In this document: one piece after another, positions 1 to 5,115 of the stretch | How positions within the stretch are numbered: position 1 is the first letter of the stretch | How the letters are laid out: every line of letters begins with the position of its first letter | NCBI GenBank assembly: GCA_021778575.1 | Contig: JAJYCH010000415.1 | Location: forward strand, 1 to 5,115 | DNA: 5,115 bases | Source: Planctomycetota bacterium | GTDB taxonomy: Bacteria > Planctomycetota > Planctomycetia > Isosphaerales > Isosphaeraceae | Direction of reading: 5' to 3' | Translations under genes and position numbers: made by a program | Notes under the pieces: generated by a model | Told to the model about the DNA's origin: nothing | What the model saw: the letters and a program-made list of their open reading frames with translations, nothing else | Databases searched by the model: none

Positions 1-13
1 AACCGACGACGGA

Positions 14-997
14 ATGACTCCCATCGGGCTGATGAACCTCCAGCGATATCCACCAAGCTCCCGGCCGATCGGAGCGGTCGAGGCACTCGGTAACGCCGGT
101 GGGTTTAGCGGAGCCCGGCTCTGGCGATTTCTCGCCCCCCGAGGGGTTCTGGTCCTCCGGTGCTGGCCGCTTCAAGGGCCGGATCGGGCTCATCTCGAAC
201 AGGTCCACGCCTGGCTGGTCGAATCCGCCGACCTCGGATTTCTCGCCGTGCCGATTGCCACGGTCGACGGCGCCACCCTGGTCGACGACCACGGTCGGCT
301 CTGGGAGCTGGCGGACTGGCTGCCCGGCTCGGCCGATCGCGACCGACCACCGGCTCGGGAACATCTTCGAGCGATGTTCGCCGGTCTGGCCTTGGTTCAT
401 CGCCGACTGGCCGCTCATCAATCGTTCGGGCCAAGTCCGGGACTGACCAGCCGGGCCGAGGAACTGGAACTTCTGACCCGACACGAATTCGCCCGTCTGA
501 ACGCCGCGATCGAACGCAAACCGACCGACCCGGCCGCGCCGCTGGCCCGGACCTGGCTCGTTCGAGCGGTCGGCCTGGCACCGCGAATCGCCGACGCCAC
601 CCGCCGGGCGGCGTTGCGCCCCCTGCCCTTGCAGCCCTGTCTCCGTGATGCCCGACCCGACCACTTTCTGCTGGAAGGCGCTCGATTGACCGGCCTGGTC
701 GACTTCGGCGCGATGGGTCTCGACTCCGTCGCCGGCGACCTGGCCCGGCTGCTCGCCGAATCGGTCGGGGCCGATCGGCTCGCCCGATCCGAGGCGCTCC
801 GGGCCTACGAGTCGATCCGTTCCTTGAGCGTGTCCGAAGCCCGTTCGATCGAGGATTTCGAGCGAGCCAACGCCGTGCTTGGCCCGGCTCGCTGGGTCCG
901 CTGGCAATTTATCGAAGGTCGCGAATTCGACGAACCCGACGCCGTGATTCGCGGTCTTCGTCGAGGGCTCGAACGGCTCGACGAGGCCGGACTCTGA
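14..997 (+). CDS. APH-family phosphotransferase-like protein, substrate unknown
   Basis: This 327-residue protein resembles the aminoglycoside phosphotransferase / choline kinase-like fold (APH family). Visible in order are a glycine-rich nucleotide loop 'GGFSGARLW' (residues 29-37), a beta-3-like 'VLVLRCWP' with Arg49 where kinases usually have Lys, a hinge-like 'WELADWLPG' (97-105), a catalytic-loop-like segment 'LQPCLRDARPDHFLL' (206-220) and a metal-binding 'VDFG' (229-232). The canonical HGDxxxxN loop is altered: Asp212 is kept, but the His two residues earlier is Leu210 and the Asn five residues later is His217. It may be an atypical kinase or a pseudokinase, and no substrate can be named. 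The start is uncertain: ATG at 14 has only a weak GGA upstream, ATG at 32 is equally possible, and the frame is open to the window edge. The gene converges on ymdB with 7 bp between the stops. It is coding-like, with very high GC. Confidence 0.8.
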   Translation: MTPIGLMNLQRYPPSSRPIGAVEALGNAGGFSGARLWRFLAPRGVLVLRCWPLQGPDRAHLEQVHAWLVESADLGFLAVPIATVDGATLVDDHGRLWELADWLPGSADRDRPPAREHLRAMFAGLALVHRRLAAHQSFGPSPGLTSRAEELELLTRHEFARLNAAIERKPTDPAAPLARTWLVRAVGLAPRIADATRRAALRPLPLQPCLRDARPDHFLLEGARLTGLVDFGAMGLDSVAGDLARLLAESVGADRLARSEALRAYESIRSLSVSEARSIEDFERANAVLGPARWVRWQFIEGREFDEPDAVIRGLRRGLERLDEAGL

Positions 998-1018
998 ACG
1001 AGGCTCAAGTCTCGTTCA
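995..1018. terminator. Shared hairpin between convergent genes, candidate bidirectional terminator
   Basis: TGAACGAG (995-1002) pairs perfectly with CTCGTTCA (1011-1018). On the plus strand the stem can extend inward by a G-U and a C-G pair, leaving a four-base loop TCAA. The stop codon of the phosphotransferase (995-997) forms the foot of the stem and the stop codon of ymdB (1005-1007 read on minus) lies in the loop. There is no U-tract on either side, so it is not a classic intrinsic terminator. A role in ending or protecting both transcripts is inferred from its position. Confidence 0.45.
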
Positions 1019-1841
1019 CGCCCGAGAAGTCGCCCGTCATCAGCCGCTGGGTCATCGCCTGATCAACGTTCACCCGACGGATCGACAGCGCGTGACCGGA
1101 GGCCGGGTCAATCGAGACCAGCGCCCCGCAGAGCCGAGGGTCGCCGGTGGCGACGTCGAAATGATGCGGAACTCCAGTCAGAGTCGCCGCCAGAACGCGG
1201 TCGTAACGTCGTCCGAGGATCGAGTCATACGGTCCCGTCATCCCGACGTCGGACTGGTAAGCGGTTCCTTTCGGCAAGACCTGCTCGTCGGCCGTCGCGA
1301 CGTGCGTATGCGTTCCCAGGACCGCCGAGACCCGACCGTCGAGGTAACGACCGAGCAACTGCTTATCGCTGGTCGCCTCGGCATGGATATCGACGACGAT
1401 CACCTTGGTCTGCGTCTGCAACTCGGTCAGAATGCGATCGGCGGCGCGGAACGGGTCGTCGACCGGCTTCATGAACGTCCGGCCCATGAGGGTAAAAACG
1501 CCGACCGGAGTGCCATCCTTCGCCGGAACCACGACCGATTCTCCGCCCGGGGCGTCGCTCGCGTAATTCGCCGCGCGAAGGAGCCGGTCGCTCCGATCGA
1601 ACAGGGTGAAGACCTCGTCTTTCCGATAAGCATGATCGCCGAGCGTGAAGACATCGACGCCCGCGTCTTCAAGCTCCTCATGACACTTGATCGTCAGGCC
1701 CGAACCGCCGGCCGCGTTCTCGGCATTGCAAATCACCAACCCCAGATTCCAGGCATGAATCAGCCGAGGAAGCGCCTGCGAGACAATCTTCCGCCCCGGA
1801 GAACCGACGACATCGCCAATAAAGAGGATGTTCAGAGGCAT
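1005..1841 (-). CDS. ymdB: YmdB-type metallophosphoesterase (TIGR00282 family)
   Basis: This 278-residue protein matches the Bacillus YmdB family (about 264 residues), a dinuclear-metal phosphodiesterase reported to act on 2',3'-cyclic AMP and linked to biofilm and RNA-related signalling. It is unrelated to E. coli YmdB, a macrodomain protein. Visible motifs are 'NILFIGDVVGSPGR' (4-17, metal ligand Asp10), 'NAENAAGG' (39-46, Glu41 and Asn42), 'LGDHAYRKDE' (67-76), 'DIHAEATSDK' (151-160, His153), 'GTHTHVATAD' (176-185, His178 and His180) and 'SDVGMTGPYDSILG' (197-210). One ligand position differs: the family's GNH is GDH here (Asp69, codon GAT). The ATG at 1841 was chosen because family members start just before 'NILFIGD'; the frame is open further upstream, but that part overlaps the PIN gene and is not conserved. 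GAAGAGAG about ten bases upstream is a weak ribosome site. It is the last gene of the rny unit, 37 bp after the PIN gene. Confidence 0.93.
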   Translation of the reverse strand: MPLNILFIGDVVGSPGRKIVSQALPRLIHAWNLGLVICNAENAAGGSGLTIKCHEELEDAGVDVFTLGDHAYRKDEVFTLFDRSDRLLRAANYASDAPGGESVVVPAKDGTPVGVFTLMGRTFMKPVDDPFRAADRILTELQTQTKVIVVDIHAEATSDKQLLGRYLDGRVSAVLGTHTHVATADEQVLPKGTAYQSDVGMTGPYDSILGRRYDRVLAATLTGVPHHFDVATGDPRLCGALVSIDPASGHALSIRRVNVDQAMTQRLMTGDFSGVNET

Positions 1842-1878
1842 CAAGCATTCGCTCTCTTCAACGGATCGGACCACCGTC

Positions 1879-2283
1879 TTACCAGATCGTGGCAACCGAT
1901 GATGTTTGAATTTTTCGATCCCGGCTGATCAGTGGAACGCCCAGTTGAACCGCGGTGGCCGCGATGATCCGGTCGGGCATGTCGGGGACTTGTTCGCGAG
2001 GAACTCTGGAGCAGGCCTTCGCGATGTCACGATCCACGGGAAACTCCCAGAAAAGGCCATCGGGCGAATTCAGCAATCCGAGAATCCGCTCGAATGCTGT
2101 TGGGTCGATACGTTGCTTCTCGATGAGATAGAACGTTCCGACCAGACTGATTGACGAGACGCCGATCCGCTCACCATCATCGTCCGCCTCATCCATGAAG
2201 TTGACCGCGACAGTTGACAGTCGAGCGTCATTAAATACATACCAAATCAGCGCATGGGTATCGGCGATCGCTTTGATGATCAT
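1879..2283 (-). CDS. VapC-like PIN-domain protein, putative RNase toxin
   Basis: This 134-residue, full-length PIN-domain protein belongs to the VapC-type toxin family, Mg-dependent RNases that cut tRNA, rRNA or mRNA. Family hallmarks are 'IADTHALIWY' at the N-terminus (catalytic Asp8), 'VSSISLVGTFYLIEKQRI' (42-59), 'DMPDRIIAATAVQLGVPLIS' (101-120, Asp104), 'SRDRKI' (120-125, Asp122) and a C-terminal 'TIW'. In the second motif the usual acidic residue (SLVE) is Gly49, codon GGA, so one of the four expected acidic active-site residues is missing. The ATG overlaps the upstream antitoxin stop as ATGA, the usual arrangement of translationally coupled toxin-antitoxin pairs; no strong ribosome site of its own is visible. 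The coding region is lower in GC (about 54% over 1981-2280 by hand count) than rny or the phosphotransferase gene, consistent with acquisition. The target RNA cannot be predicted, and the protein could be inactive. Confidence 0.88.
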   Translation of the reverse strand: MIIKAIADTHALIWYVFNDARLSTVAVNFMDEADDDGERIGVSSISLVGTFYLIEKQRIDPTAFERILGLLNSPDGLFWEFPVDRDIAKACSRVPREQVPDMPDRIIAATAVQLGVPLISRDRKIQTSSVATIW

Positions 2284-2519
2284 GATTCATTACCAGGAAC
2301 GCCGGCCCAAGCTTCCCTCCGTGCTTCATCGATTTCCTCGGCGGACGGTGCCGGCCCCAGATCGGCCAGAGCACCGCGCGTCGTTCGAGCTTTCTTCCTC
2401 GGAATCGGTTGTGAAGGGATCTGAAGTTGCGAGGCAAGATCGGCGATCAGCTTAAGCTGTTCCTCGGGGCTCAGAGACATTGCGAGATGGCGAACGTGGT
2501 TCAGGATAGGTTCTGACAT
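2280..2519 (-). CDS. Small antitoxin-like protein paired with the PIN gene
   Basis: This 79-residue protein starts 'MSEPILNHVRHLAMSLSPEE'. It has a helical N-terminal part 'LSPEEQLKLIADLASQLQ' (16-33), a short basic linker with 'RKKARTTRG' (about 41-49) and an acidic tail 'DLGPAPSAEEIDEARREAW' (53-71). I know similar small proteins upstream of PIN genes in planctomycetes and cyanobacteria, where they are treated as antitoxins; the assignment rests on that and on context. No ribbon-helix-helix, AbrB, Phd or HTH signature is obvious, so its DNA-binding mode, if any, is unclear. The C-terminal tail would be expected to bind the PIN protein (inference). ATG 2519 was chosen over an upstream in-frame start at 2549, inside the rny end, because of the strong Shine-Dalgarno just before it. 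It begins 19 bp after rny stops and overlaps the PIN start by 4 bp. Confidence 0.78.
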   Translation of the reverse strand: MSEPILNHVRHLAMSLSPEEQLKLIADLASQLQIPSQPIPRKKARTTRGALADLGPAPSAEEIDEARREAWAGVPGNES

Positions 2520-2524
2520 TGGAA

Positions 2525-2530
2525 TCCTCC
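2525..2530 (-). promoter_or_regulatory. Strong ribosome binding site of the antitoxin gene
   Basis: GGAGGA lies in the 19-bp gap between rny and the antitoxin gene. The GGAGG core is six bases before ATG 2519. It is the only near-perfect Shine-Dalgarno in the rny-ymdB unit. It fixes the antitoxin start and would favour antitoxin synthesis over the coupled toxin. Confidence 0.75.
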
Positions 2531-2538
2531 AGGGGATT

Positions 2539-4095
2539 TTACCGCGCAAATTCCACCGACCGCGTCTCGCGTAACACCGTCACCTTCACTTCTCCCGGAT
2601 ACGTGAGTTGTTCCTGGACGGCCTTGGCGATGTCTCGACAGAGTTTGGCGGCGGCTTCGTCTCCCAGGCGATGGCTGTCGGCGATCACCCGGATCTCGCG
2701 GCCGGCCTGGATGGCGTAGGCCTGGTCGACACCGGGGAAGCCGCAGGCGAGCGCTTCGAGGTCTTCGAGCCGTCGGACGTACTTGTCGAGCGTTTCACGA
2801 CGGGCACCGGGACGGCTGGCGCTGATGGCGTCGGCGGCGGCGACCAGAACCGTGTACGGCGTGTCGGTCCGGAGGTCGTCGTGGTGGCCGAGCGCGGCGT
2901 GGATCACTTCCTTCCCTTCACCATACCGCTTGACCAGATCGGCGCCGATGGCGGGGTGACCCCCTTCCATCTCGTGATCGGCCGCCTTGCCGATATCGTG
3001 CAGAAGCCCGCAACGTCGCCCCAGCGCTCCATTCATGCCGATCTCCTCGGCGAGCAAGCCCGTCAGGTAAGCCACCTCGATCGAGTGCTGCAAGACGTTC
3101 TGCGAGTAGCTGGTCCGGAACTTGAGCCGACCGAGGTAATCGAGCAACTTGTCGTGCAAGCCCGGGACGTTCGCCTCTTGAGCGGCGACCCGGCCAATCT
3201 GGCGGATGTGCCGCTCCATTTCTTCCTGGGTTTCGAGGACGACTTCCTCGATCCGGGTCGGATGAATCCGACCGTCCTGGATCAACTTTTCGAGCGCCAG
3301 CTTGGCGGTCTCGCGGCGGATGTTATCGAAGGCCGAGACGATCACGATCCCCGGTGTATCGTCGACGATGACGTCGACGCCGGTGGCCTTCTCGAACGCG
3401 CGGATGTTCCGGCCTTCGCGGCCGATGATCCGGCCTTTCATGTCGTCGCTGGGGATATCGACGGTCGAGACGGTGGTCTCGGCGGTGTGTCCGGCGGCGT
3501 AGCGCTGGATGGCCGTCGCCAGGATTTCCTTGGCCTTGGCGACGGTCGTTTCCTTGAGCATCTGCTCGTGCTTGAGAATCAGGCCGCCCACTTCGTGACT
3601 CAACTCTTCCTGGAGCCGACGGAGGAGCAGTTCGCGGGCGTCCTCCTGGGTCATCTGCGCGATCCGGTTGAGGGTTTCGCGCTGATCGAGGATGGTCTGG
3701 CGGACCTCGGCGTTCTTCTTGCTCAGGTCCTCTTGCTGCTCGGCCAGGTAGCGCTGGACGCTCTCGAAGTCGCGTTCTTTCTTGGTGATGAATTCGAGTT
3801 TTTGATCGAGCAGATCGGCCCGCTTTTCCAGTCGCTTCTCTTGCTCGCGGAAGCCTTTACGAGCATCTTCGGCCTCGGCGTCGAGCGCGACCCGGCGGCG
3901 GAGGGCGTCTTCCTTGGCGTGGATTTCCGCCTCTTTGCGGATGTCTTCGGCCGTGCGTCGACCGTCGGCGAGGATCGCCTCGCAGAGATCTTTCGCGGTG
4001 CGCATCCGGAGTTTTGTATAGATCAACAGGCCGCCGTAACCGAAGACGAGCCCGAGAATCAAACCGACGAGGCCCGAGATGGGTTCCCCAACCAC
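2539..4095 (-). CDS. rny: Ribonuclease Y, membrane-anchored endoribonuclease
   Basis: RNase Y makes the initiating endonucleolytic cuts in mRNA decay at the inner face of the membrane. From GTG 4095 the protein has 518 residues, against 520 in Bacillus subtilis. It shows an N-terminal membrane helix (about 5-26, '[20 protein letters not shown]'), a long charged coiled coil (about 30-200), a KH domain (about 210-275) with GxxG loop 'IGREGRN' (224-230), and an HD domain (about 335-428) with His337, 'LLHDIGKA' (364-371, catalytic His366-Asp367), 'GHHDD' (403-407) and '[14 protein letters not shown]' (419-432). The C-terminal '[10 protein letters not shown]' and '[20 protein letters not shown]' are typical of the family. 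The GTG start was chosen from family length, the membrane helix right after it and AGGG five bases upstream. The frame stays open to 4782, but that stretch is not RNase Y-like and its third codon positions look much less GC-biased. It is the first gene of a tight unit with antitoxin, PIN and ymdB. Confidence 0.96.
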   Translation of the reverse strand: MVGEPISGLVGLILGLVFGYGGLLIYTKLRMRTAKDLCEAILADGRRTAEDIRKEAEIHAKEDALRRRVALDAEAEDARKGFREQEKRLEKRADLLDQKLEFITKKERDFESVQRYLAEQQEDLSKKNAEVRQTILDQRETLNRIAQMTQEDARELLLRRLQEELSHEVGGLILKHEQMLKETTVAKAKEILATAIQRYAAGHTAETTVSTVDIPSDDMKGRIIGREGRNIRAFEKATGVDVIVDDTPGIVIVSAFDNIRRETAKLALEKLIQDGRIHPTRIEEVVLETQEEMERHIRQIGRVAAQEANVPGLHDKLLDYLGRLKFRTSYSQNVLQHSIEVAYLTGLLAEEIGMNGALGRRCGLLHDIGKAADHEMEGGHPAIGADLVKRYGEGKEVIHAALGHHDDLRTDTPYTVLVAAADAISASRPGARRETLDKYVRRLEDLEALACGFPGVDQAYAIQAGREIRVIADSHRLGDEAAAKLCRDIAKAVQEQLTYPGEVKVTVLRETRSVEFAR

Positions 4096-4138
4096 GTCCG
4101 CCCTAGCCTTTCCATAGGTGGCAAAGCGGATCGACGCG

Positions 4139-4163
4139 CCGATCGAAAAAGAATCCCGATCGG
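4139..4163 (-). repeat. Inverted repeat shortly upstream of the rny start
   Basis: CCGATCG (4139-4145) and CGATCGG (4157-4163) form a perfect 7-bp inverted repeat around an 11-base A-rich (plus) or T-rich (minus) loop. It lies 43 bp before the rny GTG. It could be a leader hairpin or a protein-binding site. GATCG words are common in this window, so chance is a real alternative. Confidence 0.35.
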
Positions 4164-4610
4164 AGCCCGAACTCTGAAGGAAGGAGAATTTCTTCGCGAG
4201 GAGTCCCCACGATTGCCACGAACTCGACAACGGACCAGGGCCGGACCAACTCGACTTTCCCTCGAACAGCGTCGCGAGGAGAGCCAGTTCATGAGCGAAT
4301 CCATCGAGCCCCCAGGAAAAGGGACCCGACTTCGCGCACAAAGCCGATCGAGTGAGCCGGAACGAGTGGAGCGTGGGCCGACCGAATCGCCGGATCTCGG
4401 ACCGATCGCGCCGGATCGAGTCTCGTCCAGGCGACGAGCCCACCGGCGCGGCCAGGACCGACTGATCCAACCGACCAGAAGCACCAGCAAATTCCAGCCG
4501 ACACTGGTCTGGAAACTCACCACTCCAACCATCCTTTTGCGTTGCGAGAGATCCGAACGGACATTTCGTGACAAGCGCCGGAACTTCCCGAAAGACTGCC
4601 CGAGAAAGGT

Positions 4611-4628
4611 GTTCCGGAGAACCGGAAC
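4611..4628 (-). repeat. Stable hairpin in the rny leader or downstream of prpB
   Basis: GTTCCGG (4611-4617) and CCGGAAC (4622-4628) pair perfectly around a four-base loop (AGAA on plus, TTCT on minus). On the minus strand it is followed by a weak CCTTTCTC stretch rather than a real U-tract. It could be a leader hairpin of rny or a distal processing site of prpB; it is 260 bp past the prpB stop. The function is unproven. Confidence 0.4.
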
Positions 4629-4803
4629 CAACCCGACGAACAGCTCGCCTTTCGAGTCCAAGCGGTCGATTCGCTGAATAATCAGGAAGCAACGGCCGTG
4701 AACCGTCGACCTTGACGATGGAGAGCATCCCAAAGGCCGCGATCCTCAACCTGACGAAGCCCCACAGACACCGCTGACGCAATCTCGGCAGGGCTGATTG
4801 TTG

Positions 4804-4831
4804 ATCCTACCAGAACCGCGAAGGTAATCAA
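4804..4831 (-). promoter_or_regulatory. Candidate sigma70-type promoter upstream of rny
   Basis: On the minus strand TTGATT (4831-4826) and TAGGAT (4809-4804) are separated by 16 bp, matching four of six bases at each of the -35 and -10 consensus boxes. It lies just after the end of prpB. If used, transcription would start near 4797 and give a leader of about 700 bases before rny. It was found by eye, and planctomycete promoters are poorly defined. Confidence 0.35.
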
Positions 4832-4887
4832 CCGGTGCGTTACGAGGCGAAAGTCCTTACCCTGGCGGATCGTAGGCTCAAAGCCGG

Positions 4888-5115
4888 TCACGACCGGCGG
4901 CTGTCACCGAAATATGACCGATCGCGAGCTTCCCAGTCGTCGTAACCCAGCAGGTCGTAAAGCTCGGCGCGGGTTTGCATCCGACTCAACAGATCGCGCT
5001 GATTCCCATGGTCCCAGAGGTGGATCAAGGTCTCTTCCGCCGCCTTCATCGCCGACCGAAACGCGGTCAAGGGATACAAAACCGCGCGATAACCCAGCCC
5101 CGCCAGATCGTCAAA
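4888..5115 (-). CDS. prpB: 2-methylisocitrate lyase, C-terminal end only (cut by window edge)
   Basis: The last 75 residues of a protein whose start lies outside the window; the frame is open to base 5115 with no start needed. The segment reads 'FDDLAGLGYRAVLYPLTAFR', continues through 'KAAEETLIHLWDHGNQRDLL' and has 'MQTRAELYDLLGYDDWEARD' near the end. 'VLYPLTAFR' and 'MQTRAELYDLLGY' are characteristic of the C-terminus of PrpB, which splits 2-methylisocitrate into pyruvate and succinate in the methylcitrate cycle of propionate breakdown. The catalytic KKCGH region would lie outside the window, so activity cannot be judged. Related members of the isocitrate lyase / PEP mutase superfamily are less likely given these motifs. 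The apparent start at 5079 is only an internal TTG. The stop TGA lies at 4890-4888, within a short palindrome CCGGTC-AC-GACCGG (4884-4897). The gene is on the same strand as rny but 792 bp away, so probably a separate unit. Confidence 0.85.
   Translation of the reverse strand, partial: FDDLAGLGYRAVLYPLTAFRSAMKAAEETLIHLWDHGNQRDLLSRMQTRAELYDLLGYDDWEARDRSYFGDSRRS

Larger units (their letters stand above)
4096..4887. other. 792-bp gap between prpB and rny, no convincing gene
   Basis: No recognisable protein, tRNA or structured RNA is seen on either strand. Three frames are open for several hundred bases: the rny frame up to 4782, another minus frame at 4733-4059, and a plus frame up to 4677. Their translations are Arg/Ser-rich, match no family I know and have only moderate third-position GC bias, unlike rny. 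The stretch most likely carries the rny promoter and a long 5' leader. It contains a candidate promoter (4804-4831) and two perfect 7-bp inverted repeats (4611-4628 and 4139-4163). Confidence 0.6.

Noticed and set aside
1842..1895. Upstream extension of ymdB overlapping the PIN gene
   Set aside because: The extra 18 residues are not conserved. Family proteins begin just before 'NILFIGDVVG', which fits ATG 1841.
1092..1928. Plus-strand open frame opposite ymdB
   Set aside because: It is a shadow of ymdB, whose metallophosphoesterase motifs run the full length of the opposite strand.
4059..4115. Short 18-codon upstream frame (ATG 4115) overlapping the rny start, as a leader peptide
   Set aside because: It has no strong ribosome site and no regulatory codon run; a frame this short is expected by chance.
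2608..4677. Plus-strand open frame of 689 codons antisense to rny
   Set aside because: It is the mirror of the rny coding frame in GC-rich DNA. Its translation is low-complexity and matches nothing, whereas rny is unmistakable by its KH and HD motifs.
4096..4782. N-terminal extension of rny to residue 747
   Set aside because: The extension has no RNase Y similarity and weaker third-position GC bias. The 518-residue form from GTG 4095 matches the family length with the membrane helix directly at the N-terminus.
4682..4891. Minus-strand frame starting GTGA over the prpB stop; its 'TGFEP' start resembles antisense-tRNA translations
   Set aside because: I tried to fold the plus strand at about 4805-4897 as a tRNA. 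A T-arm-like GGCTCAAAGCC exists, but no anticodon stem or matching acceptor stem could be formed. The peptide resembles no known family, and the candidate promoter lies within it.
4884..4897. Palindrome CCGGTC-AC-GACCGG at the prpB stop as a terminator
   Set aside because: The loop is only two bases and no U-tract follows on the minus strand, so it is too weak to call.
1..5115. Frequent CGATCG words (for example 66-71, 772-777, 4140-4145) as a HIP1-like or other dispersed repeat
   Set aside because: The flanking bases vary and the word is expected to be common in this codon usage. No regular spacing was seen.
1..5115. CRISPR array, insertion sequence, attachment site or tRNA
   Set aside because: No regularly spaced direct repeats, transposase, flanking terminal inverted repeats or cloverleaf were found on either strand, including around the toxin-antitoxin pair.

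Overview
The window reads as chromosomal DNA of a GC-rich bacterium, most likely a planctomycete (Isosphaeraceae-like). This rests on GC of roughly 60-75% in most 60-base lines, the divergent APH-type phosphotransferase, the small acidic antitoxin-like protein ending in a 'DLGPAPSAEEIDEARRE' type tail, and the pairing of RNase Y with YmdB. The taxonomic call is inference; there is no rRNA or other marker gene.

Layout from left to right. A plus-strand phosphotransferase-like gene (14-997) converges on a minus-strand block. The two stop codons lie within one 24-bp hairpin (995-1018). The minus-strand block, read in its own direction, is: the C-terminal end of a 2-methylisocitrate lyase gene (prpB, 5115-4888, cut by the window edge); a 792-bp stretch with no convincing gene (4887-4096) holding a candidate promoter and two hairpins; rny (RNase Y, 4095-2539); a small antitoxin-like gene (2519-2280); a VapC-type PIN-domain gene (2283-1879); and ymdB (1841-1005). 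From rny to ymdB the gaps are 19 bp, a 4-bp ATGA overlap and 37 bp, so the four genes look like one transcription unit.

How the genes relate. RNase Y is the membrane-anchored endoribonuclease that starts mRNA decay in many bacteria. YmdB is a metallophosphoesterase often encoded directly beside rny. Here a toxin-antitoxin-like pair, whose toxin would also be an RNase, sits between them, and the PIN gene is visibly lower in GC (about 54% over 1981-2280) than its neighbours. The PIN protein has Gly (codon GGA) where VapC proteins usually carry a catalytic Glu, so it may be weakened or inactive. The most noteworthy structure in the window is therefore a toxin-antitoxin pair apparently captured inside a conserved RNA-decay operon. 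The phosphotransferase and prpB are unrelated neighbours as far as the sequence shows.
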